Origin: Taenia hydatigena
Lineage: Eukaryota > Platyhelminthes > Cestoda > Cyclophyllidea > Taeniidae
Length of the DNA: 64,000 nt
NCBI GenBank assembly: GCA_036345935.2
Contig: JADWOT020000006.1
Coordinates: 10,638,519-10,702,518 of the forward strand
Reading direction: 5' to 3'
Made by a program: the position numbers and the translations under genes. The notes beneath the pieces are model-generated. The model had not been told where the DNA came from. It saw only the letters and a list, made by a program, of their open reading frames with translations, and did no database searches. Of this stretch, positions 40,701-53,372 are shown piece by piece. The first letter of the stretch is position 1, and the number at the start of each line of letters is the position of its first letter.

Positions 40701-43700
40701 TTGCTCGAAATACAACATTCACATCAAACTCAAAGCATACTGCCAGCCAAAAATGTCGCTACCGATGTGTATTCCACAAGTCTATAAATTATACCTTTAC
40801 CCCGATGAAATCAAAGCCAACATTAGATGTGTACACTGTAAACTAGAAGTATGAATTATAAAATGCAATTTTTCATAGACATTCAGCTGGTGCGAGTACA
40901 GTGGGTGGAGGTAAATGGGTAGGTGCCTACTCATTTTGACCTCAGTGAAGAAAAAAAAACATTTTAGAACTCACCTGGAGCAAATGTGATTCCAGTCGCT
41001 CAATTTTTGCCATCAACTTGGCGGTATCCTCGCCTTGGATCGTATACTAAGACAGAACGATCAACGAGATGAAACTGGATGGAGCGATCCCCATACGGCT
41101 AGTTCCTGTTTGTATGCCAAACTTAATGCGAAATTAATCGTGTTTTGACTGAAAATTCTGATCATTTGCAGCCTCAGTTTCCACTGCTACGCGCACCCTG
41201 ATTTCCGTTAACTGTCATTTTGAGCCAGCGAATAGGTGGTTTAGCCGTGAGTTTCTACTACGCAAAAGGCAATAAATGTATTAAATCTGCTAATAAAGAG
41301 TTACATGCAGCGATATAAAGGCAATAAACAGTGATGCCTGCCAATATTTTCACTAGAAATTAAGCTTCTCTGTCTACTTATTTGCGTAAATGCTTACGGT
41401 GGACTGCCGTTCATTGAGAACCTCCTTTAGTTTCGCATGGTAGGCCTGGCTTTCTGCGTGTTTGCTGCGCACCAGCTGACCCAGTGCCACCTTGTCCTTC
41501 TCCGCTTGTAAATACTCGGCTCTCAAGTTTGCGAAACTGCCCAGCAGGCTACGCAGAGAGCTCAGCAGCCTCTCATCACCCCCTGTTGATTTTATCCTCT
41601 CATCCAGTCCATTCAGGTTATTATTCCTCATTCCTTCCGCTACCTCTTCCAACAGACCAACCACACTGGAATCGAACTGGTGTGCATGACTTCGACTCAG
41701 CATATCAGTTAACCGCTTGGCAATGGCCTGGTTTTGAGGGCTCAGACTTGTGAGATTCGGTTTACCAAAATTGACCAGTTCTATCAGACAATCGCGAAGT
41801 TCATGCTCCGCACCAACCTTAGAGAGTTGACTAAAACAGTTGATTATTGCATTAGCTTCTTCTGATAAACCCAAGGCTGTCCACTTTATTTCCTCCGAGG
41901 TGGGATCACTCTTATCTTCATGCAACATCGACCTTACTACTTTTAAAATTGTGGATAGTTCATTCCCTTCACTGGATTTATGGAGCGCCAAAAGCTTTAA
42001 TAGATTACTTGCAACAGAGTAGTTGGAAATCCTTCGCCGAATGGCTTGGGTAGTCATGTCTTCTGTTGAGTCATTTTTTGAGTCGTCGATAACATCAAGC
42101 AAAGAGCCCAAACAAGACATTGCATATTTCAATTCCGGGACCAAATTAGTTTTGTCTATCGACGTGATACGATTTCGAATGCATTCAATCGCTTCTTTCT
42201 CTGTCTGGTCGATGTATGCGGTAGTGCTTTTTGCAAATAATGCAGCAGTTAAACGGTTGACAATATTGAGCCCATCTGCATCAAGATGGTATGCATTCGA
42301 ATCAAAACTCTCTGAACCGGTTTCAATATCGTTAAGGAGACACAAAATAGCATCTGAGAGGGCATCTTTATGTTCTAATTTTTCTACCAAACGGTTGAAT
42401 TTGTCGACGATCTTTTGATCCTCTTCGTCGACTTTTCCTTTACCGTTCAATAAAAAATCATGTAGAGGATCCCTCCTTTTCGAGAGCAGTTCATACAACC
42501 TTAGAGCAGTTGAACTATTTACATTTCTTATTGCAGTGACTTTGCCATAAGTTTCCAACTGAGAGCAAATTTCTTTCAAGGAGCACTCCAGTGGCGTAGA
42601 AGCATACGCCGATTTCAGCGCTTCAACCATATCGGCATAGCTCTCTTCCACTTGAATGAGAGGACTGACGTCTTCATCAAATTCCGCGAGACTGCAGTCA
42701 CCACGAAGAAGTTTAGCGTAGGAGATTAGAGTTGTCTCCAAAAGTTTGCAAACATACACCAGGCGCGTTTGAGACTTCTGCTGGTGGATAGCATCAGTAG
42801 GGAAGGACTCAACCGAGCACTCCAGGGTGGCATCAATAGGATCAGTGTTGACTCCATAAGAGTGCAACTCAACAGTGTTGGGAAGACGTGAGCTGAGAGG
42901 AGAGCGTTGCAGCTGACCGATATAGGCGCGAGCTACCATGAGCTCCTGACGTGAAGCCGCCTCGGCAGCTACAAGGACGGCAACCTGCGCCTCCGGCTGC
43001 TTCGGTGGCCACACCACCTCAGTGTGATCAGGTGCTAGCGGAGGCAGAAGTTCTACGGCGCTCGCAAGCGCCTCTCTGATTCGGAAGAAACGCGACTCAA
43101 TTGACTCCACATCATCTCCATTTATATCCACGTCGCCAACATCATTATCACCGCCGAGCGCTGCAGTGTTGACTACCCTGTCAACATCTTCCCCGATGTC
43201 ATGCATGACCTCGACCTGTGAGGGTAAAGCTTCGATTCATTTTTGGCATTCAGAATAAGATTAAAAGGTGCGGAAAATGAAGAACTTGAAAAAAGCGCAT
43301 CTACCATGAATGCACGAAAGTAGTGGTAAGCACGATTATTTATCAATGAATTCAGTTCCAGGCAAATGGATCTCTTGGATGCTCTACAAGGTGACTATGC
43401 AATGCGTGACGATCACAAAAGGCGGGAAAACTCACGGGCGGTGTGTCGGTTTGGACAGCCGCATCAGCCAAAGGCGGAGACTCCTAAAACAATTCATTAG
43501 CTAATCTTCAAAAGCCATTCAGTGGTGAAGGTAAAATTGATTAGGAACCACGAACGCACTAATGCTGGTTTTGTTGTCGTTTCATATGCGAGTCGCTAAG
43601 AGACAAGAGCATTAAAAAGAACTACAATTATGACAGAAAATCATGAGAGGATCAGAGCTAAAAAGATTTTAACGAATGTTTTCCAATGCAGAAATAAGTA

Positions 43701-45547
43701 ATAAACAACAAGACAACTAGTACTTGTTTGAGTAGGCTCAGTATGTGGAACTACAATCGTGGCAGAAGGCCCAACGAGGTTCGGATTGGAACCTGAAGAA
43801 ATAGCTGCAAGATTACGAACATAAACAGGCTTTCCAGACGCAAACGACTCGTGTTTTTTGCTCACTCACGTGTACCAGTTGACACTAGTAAAAAAACCAC
43901 ATTTTTACAAGAAAACAGCTATCATTGGAAGTTGAATTGAGACATTGGAATAAAAGCTGTCTGATGTGATATAAATGTAGGTTTTTGGAAAACCAAGGCG
44001 AAATTAAACATTTGCTTCGATGACATACCGTCAGGATATCAGAGCCACGACCTGAACGGGAGCCTTCGAGTTGGCGAATGCGCTCCTTAAGGCGTGCCAC
44101 GAGGGCAGCATTGGCTTCCTGGAGTGTGACCACCTCCTGACACTTCTCCTCACGGCACTGTTCCAGCTGTCTACGCAGCGACTTCACCCATAAGATACAG
44201 AAGGAAAACAGGAATCATACACAAATTGTGGGAAACCCTATCGCTATCACCTTAATGATCAAATAGATGCATCGATAGGTAGGACAATGAATGCGGAGGA
44301 TTGAACGGAAGAACAGGATTCGTAAAAAAAAAACAAACTAACTGGTTTAGAAGATCAGTATTAATACTACATTAAGAACAAGATAGCACGTACGCAGCAG
44401 AACAAACTACTGCTCCCTTATAACTTGGTGAACGCCCCATATTAGGCATCAATGTACCACGCCAGCGAATATTAATAGCGCAAAGTAACCGCAGGTTCAT
44501 ACTGTGATCATAGACATCAAGAGCGGTGAAAGAATTGCGACGATAACATCGCAAATATCAAAGGATTGGAAGCTTCAAAGCATAAAATATCAGGATAGCA
44601 AATATCGTACCTCTGCCTCTTCGCGCTTAATCGACAACTCTGACAGAAGTGTGATCTAAAAATGTTTTGAAAAATCAAAGCAACACCGGAAGAACACGTC
44701 GCACCACTTTTTTCACTGTATTATTCCGACAAAAATTAACAATTTATAATGCTAAGCGCATTTTTTATCATTTTGCAGTAGTTTTCCATCCTAGAGTGAT
44801 CGCAGATAAAAACTACCTCTGATTCCTGTGATTGTTGAACCACGACATCAGAGCGCAAAAAGCTCCTGCCAATTGCTAAAAAGAGCGTTCAAAAGTGCCT
44901 TACTGATTAAAGCTGTCTCACTCTTGTCCGGGGACATAGGCTTTGAAACTCTTGAAGGTACACATTCGCCTTCAGGCTCACCTCTCCGAAGAGTTATTTC
45001 CTCAATCAATTCCTGGATTTGTGCCTACAAACTCTATAAATATGTTTGGGTCATTCAACCTCCTTCCCGCGTAAACGGGCATCACTTTCTTTCTGAATGT
45101 TTATGGCTTGCAGTTCGAGCGATTCAATTCTTAGGTTTAGTTCCGATATTTCATCCCGATAACTTTGGATCTAAAAAGTTGACAAGTCCCTTTTAAAAAT
45201 CCACCTCGGACTTGTAACCACTAACAAGGCATTCCAACTCCGCAATTCTAGACTGAGAGTTTCTTAGATCAGCCACGGGGTCTAGAAACAAAGTTGTCAA
45301 GAAAACAAAGTGCAGCTTAATTAAGAAGGAAAAACAAGATAATGCAGATGAAGTTTGGCCCAAAGCCTAGTTACCATGCTTTAGCAAAAATGAAATATCG
45401 TCCATGCGACATATTAACATTTCGAACTCACTAACAGATGAATAACCTACCTGCGGTTTCTGACGTACTTTCACTGAAAATTTCCCTCGCCGCAGATGAC
45501 ACCAAACGAGCTGCTGAGGACGATTTTAAGCTTTCCAACCAAGACAT
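37757..45547 (-). CDS. TRIP11: GMAP-210/TRIP11-type golgin, compact form
   Basis: This is a tethering protein of the cis-Golgi, about 1085 residues against about 1980 in human. Exons on the reverse strand are 45547-45451, 45281-45205, 45170-45060, 45024-44982, 44875-44817, 44655-44611, 44181-44029, 43884-43870 (15-nt micro-exon, tentative), 43215-41398, 41046-40975, 39960-39708, 39079-38876, 38484-38403, 38324-38210 and 37870-37757. The N-terminus, MSWLESLKSSSAARLVSSAA, looks like the curvature-sensing ALPS helix of GMAP-210. Near residues 825-860 the block HLLQTEESYTRETVAAEERE matches the human [36 protein letters not shown] follows. The C-terminus has a GRAB-type Arf1-binding segment, DGKLDKSVMKSLLISCMKLP then PEAFRSLGSVLNFTPEDYDL (about 1005-1048). 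The 606-residue central exon is unlike the human protein. N-terminal exon choices and the last exon are the weakest parts. Confidence 0.85.
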
Positions 45548-46457
45548 TGGAGACGTACGACGACACCAATACTGATGTTTAGGATCGAGTAATACAAAGG
45601 CTGGAACGGCACTCTGTCGATCCATTAGCTAAGCTATTTTGAGCAGAATTGAGAAAAAATGCAAAGATGGTATCAGATGCAAAAAAAGCTTGTTCACAAG
45701 GCTGTGGCGAATTTCACGAAATAGGGACGTAAAAATTCTTTGTGTAAAGTGGACAAAAACCCATCTCATCAATTGAACGATGTAAATAGTTTTCCTAAAA
45801 ACAGTGCTATCAGGGCTGTGATGTTGCCATATTTACATCGATACATCTCTTCTTATTTTCTATGTACCTCATTAGTGACGGTTGCCTTTAAAATAGTTCT
45901 GGTCATTTAACTATTGCCTTTAGTAAGTGACCTAGCTCAGTGCGATGCACAGTTGTTATTTGGGCTGATTTCAAACCGACTCTGACAAGCACTACATTTT
46001 AGCTTCCATATAAATGCTTTTGATAACGCAGCACAGATTTCCCGGTGCAAATGCTTATGTTGCATTGTGGAAGTACATTAGCAGAGCTGCTGCTCTGTAA
46101 ACCTTCAGTTTTCTTTGCAAATCTATGGTACTAAAAGCAGCATCCCTCCAAATCGCACATTCTAATTTAAATTCGATCCAATCTAGTAGCATATCTTGTT
46201 GGAACAACGTGGGCACTTGGAGCGACGCCTAACAAAGAAGTGACCGATTCTTTAGGCTGGCACAGCACGCGATTTCCCGATCTTTGTGGTTCCCGACAAC
46301 GTCCACTAATAATGCGCATGATCTTATAATGAACCATTTCTGTGCATTGACAGGCTTGTCACGCATCCAAAATTCTAGAAAGCTGATACTAGCACCAGGT
46401 TTTGAAATTATTGATTCAGCCTGAATTACCTGGTGCACACCATTGTTTGGTTACTGG

Positions 46458-46640
46458 CGTAGCATCCCGAGGCTCCCTTAAAGGCAAAAAAGCAGAATAC
46501 TGGGTTAGAATATGTGTATTCAACGGCAGAGGAAAATAAGCTGCCGGCATGGCCTGGATACCAGTCCGCGCAGCTTGAACAATACAGACACCTCTCTGAC
46601 CCTGACCGAAAGCGGTAGTTCAAGCAAACAAAGTATTGCA
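46458..46640 (-). mobile_element. LTR, copy H (reverse arm of inverted pair)
   Basis: On the reverse strand it runs TGCAATACTTTGTTTGCTTG ... CAGGCCATGCCGGCAGC ... GGGATGCTACG. It is about 183 bp long and diverged. It faces copy I across 29 bp, with the LTR 5' ends innermost. No target duplication is visible around it (ACTGG / GATGA). Confidence 0.75.
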
Positions 46641-46669
46641 GATGAAGTGTCTGGATAAATGGATATAAG

Positions 46670-46855
46670 TGCAATACTTTTTTCGCTATGACTGCCGATT
46701 CCGGTCAGTGTCACAGAGGTGGCTATATTGCTTTCGCTGCGTAGGCTGGCCTCCGGGCCATGCCAGCAGCTCATTTCCCTCTGTCTGTTGAATATATATG
46801 TTCTGTCCTAATGTTTTGCCCTCTTTTGCTTTCAAAGGGCCTTAAAACGCTATCA
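46670..46855 (+). mobile_element. LTR, copy I (forward arm of inverted pair)
   Basis: 186-bp copy beginning TGCAATACTTTTTTCG, with TAGGCTGGCCTCCGGGCC, a short AT run and the end AAAACGCTATCA. It forms an imperfect 183/186-bp inverted repeat with copy H. No target duplication is visible (ATAAG / TCTCA). Confidence 0.75.
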
Positions 46856-47429
46856 TCTCAACCGTGGTTACAATACAAACTGGAAATTAACAAAAAATCA
46901 CAATTAATAAAGTCGATGATGGCAACAGTAGCTTTGCTTTGAAGACGCGATTCGCTCCTTCTCGCTCTCAATGATTCGCTGTGAGCCTTTAATATCATTA
47001 GCCTTTGCCTTACATTGTATTTGCTTGTTTCATTGTCATTTTTCCCTTAAATATCTTGATGCGCTGATTAGGGCCATTTTATCTTCTGCGATATAGCCTA
47101 AAGGCATTATCAAGTTTTAGCAGTGCAATATATTATGTTAACTCATACCTGGCGGCTTTCGCTGCAATTTGTTGCTCTATAGAGGTTTACGTAGTTTCAG
47201 GTATGTATTGTTTTTAATCTTCGAGTTTGTTTAAACTCCTTCGCTATTCCCCGGGTCTTTCCGACTCCAAACGCCATCTTTCATTTGGCACCTGTGGTCT
47301 TCTGTGTCTGGTTAGTGCATTTCGCTTACTCCATTTCGTGTTCATTTTGCTTCCTTCATTGATTTTTTCTAAATAGTGTTACATATTTTGTCCATAGGTT
47401 TCTATGACAGTGTCATAAAGTTGTACACA

Positions 47430-50400
47430 ATGCAACCATCCTGTTCTCAACTTCGAGAACACCAAACAAACGGTGCTTCTTTTGTTGACGAAACACTTTC
47501 AGTTGCTAGAAAGTACGTCTTGATTCTTCGGCATTCTACGGAGTGTCGTCAAAAGGAATTGAATGGGGTCCCAAATCCTTGTCCTTTTACTGTTTGTGCT
47601 CAGATGCGTCAACTACTTTCTCATATTTGCACTTGCAATCGTGGTAACGATTGTACTTTTCGTCATTGTGCAACCTGTAAGCAGTTAAAAAACCACTCAG
47701 ATCACTGTGATGATCCTCGTTGTGTGGTCTGTCCGTCGCGTTTCCCACCTGATGGCTCTGGTACAGGCCGATACTCCCTTAATGATTGTAGCAGCGGCAT
47801 ACCCCATGACCACTCTTTTTTGGTGAATGGGGGGCATAGTCAATTGTATCATTCTAGTTCAATTCCAAGTGTCTCTGAGTTGCGACAGATGACCAGTACA
47901 ACAGGTTCTCTTACGAACGGTTTTGACTGGCGTTTGGAATATGATGCAGCCAAACGCGAAGAAATAGTTCGAAGTCATGCCGGACAAGTATTTCCTCCAC
48001 CTACTTACAATGACTGCCGCTCAGAAGCTGTATTTACTTTGTTTAAAGATCAAGAACTGAAGATGTTCAAAGAGTCCCTCACCGAGCAAGATTATCTGTC
48101 TAGCTTACAAAGATTCGTCGTTCGGCTTCAGAATGAGCTGAAACATAAGTCCCGAATCAATCCCATTTCTCTAGCTAATGGGAGTTCGTCCTCGCCTTCT
48201 CACTCAAAGGAAGACATTTTAACTGAACAGAAAAATTCGAGATCTCAGCCGTCGATTTTGTGCGACTCCAATGCAAAAGTGCTGGAATCTGCTTTCGAAG
48301 CATCCAATGGATTGTCCCAAGACTACAATGATCCCAATAGCGGTCTATGTAAGCAGCCCATAACTGGGCCACTTACCCCTTCCTGTGCAAACGGGTCTTC
48401 GGTACTGAAAAAGGACGAGCCTCTGGATGTACCGATCAAATCGGAATCTTCCGCAATTTCAGATACGGGTCGACGGTGTGCCTGGACTAAGGAGCAGCTG
48501 AAAGAAGCTTTTATTCCCCTTGTGATAAACATATCAAATCAGGAACCTCACTCTGTCCATTTTCGCACTCCGGTTCCTTTTGAGGAATTAAAGTTGTCTG
48601 ATTATCCATCCATCGTTCCCTTCCCGATGGACCTCTCTACCATTGAGAAGAAACTAAAAAGTGGAGAATACCTAGACCCATGGGATGTCGTCAATGATTT
48701 TTGGTTAATGTTTAACAACGCTTGGCGATATAATAGGAAAAATTCCAAGATATATAAGGCTTGTTCCAGGGTAAGTATAAATTCAATCTCAATTGCGTTT
48801 CTCATCATAGTTGTCTGAAATATTTGAAGGCATTGTTGATCCCTTGATGCAAAAGCTGGGATTCTGTTGTGGGCATGCCTACGTTCACCATCCTCACGTT
48901 CTCACCTGTCTTACAGACAAATCCTGTAATATTAATCGGGACGATGTTTATTACGTTTATGAGACTAAGTAAGTTTCATATTTTTGTAATTTGCCCCTTT
49001 TAGAGAAAAAGATCGGAAGAAGGAATTATTAGATAAGTATATTGTTTGTGAAAAATGTTACCAAAGTGCTGGCAGCACTATTACGATTGATGATCAAAGT
49101 TCGCCTGTGTAAGTTTCTTGATTTGGAGTTTCTATCCTTCCTGCAGGCACCTCAGGAAAAACCTTTTCGAAAAACAGGTGAACAATACTATTGTTAATGA
49201 GAAGTTTGTCAACTGTCGGGAATGTGGCCGGAAATGGCACAAAGTTTGTGCTTGTCATATGGACGAAATTTGGCCTAGTGGTTTCGTTTGCAATACGTGC
49301 AGAAGGATGTATGGAATTTGTCGCTCACCTAACCGTTTCACTGCGAAACGTTTACCAACGTGCAAGTTAAGTGAATTTATAGAAAAGCGCGTTAACGACT
49401 TCATGAAAAAGAACGAATCCCAAACAAACGAAGTTATTATTCGCGTTCTTGCCAGTGCTAACAAGACAGTGGAGGTTAAGAAATACATGCGCGAGATTTT
49501 CTCTAACAGCGGCAAATTTCCAGAGTCGTTCCCCTATCGCGCAAAAGTAATTTTCGCCTTTCAAGAATTAGACGGGCAAGAAGTCTGCTTTTTTGGTCTT
49601 TATGTGCAGGAGTACTCCTCCGATTGTCCTGCGCCTAACAAGCGGCGAGTTTACATCGCTTATTTGGATTCGGTGTACTTCTTTCAGCCGAAACAGTATC
49701 GTACTGATGTGTATCATGAAATTCTTATCGGTTACCTGCATTATGCTAAGAAACAAGGCTTCGCTAATGCTCATATTTGGGCCTGTCCACCTGGTGAGGG
49801 CGACGACTACATCTTTCATATGCATCCGCCTGATCAAAAAATTCCAAAGCCTAAGCGACTTCAAGATTGGTATCGCAAGATGCTTCAAAAGGCGCATAAC
49901 GAACGTATTGTTGTGGACTACAACAACATCTATCAGGATGCCGTGGACACTAATTGTCTTTCTCCTGTAGACGTTCCTTACTTTGATGGTGATCTTTGGC
50001 CTAACACGCTGGAGGAGCTCTTAAAAGTACGTACTATTCTGAGCAGTCATTGAACCATTGGTTTGCTTGTTTTAGTTGTTCAGAGTAAATTTATTAACGG
50101 AAAGTAAGAAAATGCTGATCCAACAACCTTGGAGATTGTAGTTAGTTCGGGATTCAGTGGTAGGTTAATGTTTCGATGACTTCGTCTAGGCATTCATAGG
50201 TAGGTGGTGTTTAATCAATACTAACGGTTTTTAACTGTGATTGCTTTTTTATTGAAGATCCAAGCTATACAAAAAATCCATTAAATTGCTTCACTAATTG
50301 TCAATTGGCTTTGAAATGCCTATTTAATCGCCTTAGCCCGTCGTGGAGAACCGTCGTAAGTTTCGCGAAGAGGAAGAATTGCTGCGCAATGAGGTGGATG

Positions 50401-53372
50401 ACTATGCTGATGGTGTGGACGATGAGGGTGACAGTAACCAGGGTAGTTTCGACTCTGATCGCAAGCCCGGTAGTGCTGGAAGTGGGAGTGTTTGTATGAA
50501 TGGTATTGAAAATAAGAAAAAGACCAAAAAACGCAAGATGAAGCGTGCTGCTTCATCTCTAAGCATTCATGGTGGCAGCAAGAGGAAAAGACTCTCAGCC
50601 GCTGCAGCCAGCGGAGATACGGAAGCGGAGGTACAGCGGAGACTTGATGAAATGTTGCAGCGTCACTCTGAGGCTTTCATTACAATTAATCTACACTCTC
50701 GAAGTCAAATAGCGAGTCTTCAACCCATCAAAGATCCAGACCCGCTTTTTGCATCCGAGTTAATGGAGTGTCGAGACACGTTTTTGAGCCGTGCTCGGGA
50801 ACGCCATCTAGAGTTTTCTTCCCTTCGGCGGGCAAAGTTCTCCACTCTTTCTTTTTTGTACGATATCCACACAGAGAACAAGGACGCGTTTATCTACAGT
50901 TGCAATAGTTGTCAAAAGGAAATTGAGGCACCGAGGCAGTGCAAACAGTGTCCCAACTATTTCCTCTGCGAGGATTGTTTCAAAGCCTATGGTCATCGAC
51001 ATCCAATGGAAAAGATCGTTTTAAGTGACGATAATGGCAGCACAGCAGCGGTTCAACAGTCCGACCGGCTGAAGATGGAGCGCTGTGTGGAACTTTTGAA
51101 ACATACCTCTAGCTGCAGGGATGCCAATTGTCGCAACCAAGCTTGTCGGGATATGAAGCGCAGATTGGGTCACTTTATGACCCTACATGATCGCAGCAAA
51201 TGCTTCTGGTGTCGACAGATACACAGGATCCTATCTGCCCATTCTACGAAGTGTAATGATTCGAATTGTCAGGTCATGTACTGCGCACATTACAAGGCTG
51301 TAAAGAAACAACAGGAATCACAGCAGCGCTTGAGAAAATTACAAACTCTTCGTCGTAGGCAAAAGACTATGCAATGTTCTCACAACACAAAAACGCCCCA
51401 ACAACCGAACACGCCACAGTCAACTGCTATTACAAGTAGTTCCAGTGGTGTCACTCAGCAACTTGTGGCTTCCACGGCTAGCCCCACAGTATTTAATGCA
51501 CCAAGTTCGTCCGAACCTCCCCATAGTTTTTCTTCACAGACTTCGTTGACTTCTCCACATTCCGCGTCGAATTCACGGAACTCGCCATCCAAACCAACCT
51601 CGGTATCGGCTCATCCCACTGCTCTGCAGTATTCTCACTCCTCCCCTTATCAACATGGGTCGCATACTTCTCCGATATCCGTGATCGCTGCAAAGGGTCT
51701 AAGCAGTCACCAGACGCCTCACCTCCCCTCTCCAGCTGACTATCACCAAGTTGCATCAGTGGCGTCTCCGTACGCTCAGCAACCTCCCCTATATCAACAG
51801 CAACAGCCTCAAATGGTGCAGCAGCATCAAATGCACCCGTCTCAAACCCACCAGACCAGGAGTTATCCTAGTGAAACGGGTTTTATTAGGCAATGCAACA
51901 GTACGACCAGTAACTTCTATGAAAATGGTCAGTCATCCTATATTAGAAATCCTATGGTTGCTGTGAGTCCGCGGCTGCCTTACCAGATGCCTGCTCCGGA
52001 TAATGAAGACGTGTATTCTCTATCAGCAGTTGGAATAAAGCGATCTTTTTTCGGCGAGTGTGATGTGATGTCCACCGGTGCCGTAGGCGCAAGCATGTAC
52101 GCTGTAGGGGGCGGAAGCCAAAGTTTGAAGCAGTCGCGTTTAATGATGTCGCATTCCCAACAAACGAGCTCGCAAAATCTTGCTCCGGAGCAACAACAGC
52201 AGTCGATGATGCATTGGACTAGTAGTGCTGCTGTGACAAACGGGCAAATTATACCACCTAGTGCGATAGCTGGTGGCAAAATGACTCAAATGAGTCCTTT
52301 GAGGCCACAGCAACCTTTACCCAACCAAACCGCTACACCGCCCTCACATCTTGGAAGTGTCGCGATTCAACCGCCATCTTCGGCAGAGGTAGAAATGGTA
52401 CTCTCTGCAAGACGCAGTATTGCAGACGAAATGGAGGTATTTTTCTATCTATTCTTCACTTTTTTGCAAGCCTACGTCGTTCTCATCAAAACGGCAGGAC
52501 TAACTTGGTTAGACGTTTGTTTTGCCCCTCCTTCTCTCCAAATCATGCTGTTATGTCGGATTGATTTTATGTTGCTCAATTTTTAGCTTTACGACCATCA
52601 TAACAATAGAAATTCATACAGTATTAGATAGTGATGGTTAGGTTATTAACTGCCTAATGTATAATTTGCAAATGGGTAGTAATTCGTACGCTAAGCCACA
52701 ATTTCTTGCTCCTAATAGTTTAATTCATGGTTGCATCAGCAGCCACATCTTGTACCTGCTTGGAACTACATCCGGAGCCAACAGAAGGTCATGGCGCCCA
52801 CGAAGTCTTTCCAGTATTCCACTCAGCAATCTATGCCACAGCAGTTGATGCGCGGCAGTGTCGGCTTTCTCTCTACTTCGCAGCCGCAGCGGATGGTGCA
52901 CCAAAGCCAAAATGCAATGCCCAGTGCTTGGCCTATGCAGCAGCAATCACAAACACCACAGGACCTCTGGGGTGTGCGTCAGCCGTGTTACGTTCCTCAG
53001 GGCAAATTTCCCTGTGGTCAAAATTTGCAACAGCAGCAGCAACATTCGGTCATGACGACTAGCCCCTACCCGACCTCTGCATTTCCTCCCCGTTATCCCT
53101 CGCCCATTTCCACCTCTACAGGTCCTGGAGGTATGCTGCGAGCTCCAGTTTCACAACAACGGATGCCCGCGCCAGCACCAGTCTCACCCAGGCCCCCTCC
53201 ACTACCCTATGGCCCTCAACAACAACAACAACCCCCTCAAATGCTCTCACAACTACTTGTATCACATTCACAACTGCAGCAGCATCAGCAGTTACTACAG
53301 AGGCCACCGCAGGACGGGACATCCCAGTCACAGCCTCCTCCACCCCCACAACAACACCAAATATCTCGTTGA
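47430..53372 (+). CDS. CBP/p300 histone acetyltransferase
   Basis: This is a transcriptional co-activator that acetylates histones and other proteins. Exons are 47430-48770, 48811-48968, 49004-49108, 49147-50026, 50337-52436 and 52740-53372, giving about 1738 residues (human CBP 2442). Domains in order: TAZ1 (about 20-105, Cys/His-rich, ends CDDPRCVVCPS), KIX (165-245, FDWRLEYDAAKREEI), bromodomain (350-470, FPMDLSTIEKKLKSGEY), RING/PHD (490-585, WPSGFVCNTC), HAT core (590-830, HIWACPPGEGDDYIF, RLQDWYRKML), Lys-rich autoinhibitory loop (about 885-915), ZZ finger (1010-1060), TAZ2 (1070-1175) and a Gln/Pro/Ser-rich tail (1175-1738). The Trp and Tyr of the p300 active site (in IWACPP and WYRKM) are present. 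Little precedes TAZ1. A good splice acceptor (ccatag) at 47391-47396 in the same open frame suggests a missing 5' exon. Intron 5 ends in tandem acceptors (cagcag), so one Gln may be optional. Flatworms have two CBP-like genes, and I cannot tell which this is. Confidence 0.96.

Larger units (their letters stand above)
45548..47396. other. divergent interval between golgin and CBP genes
   Basis: This interval should hold the promoters of both divergent genes and perhaps a 5' exon of CBP. It contains two head-to-head LTR copies at 46458-46855. I recognise no TATA box or coding exon. Confidence 0.45.

Noticed and set aside
41484..42418. Forward-strand frames opposite the large golgin exon
   Set aside because: They are antisense shadows of a strongly supported reverse-strand exon.
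43725..43865. Possible golgin exon (frame with SSGSNPNLVGPSATIVV)
   Set aside because: It cannot be joined in phase to its neighbours without meeting a stop codon. The 15-nt micro-exon beside it fits better.
47376..47429. Upstream methionine of the CBP open frame at 47376
   Set aside because: It lies before a good splice acceptor (ccatag at 47391-47396), so it is probably intronic.
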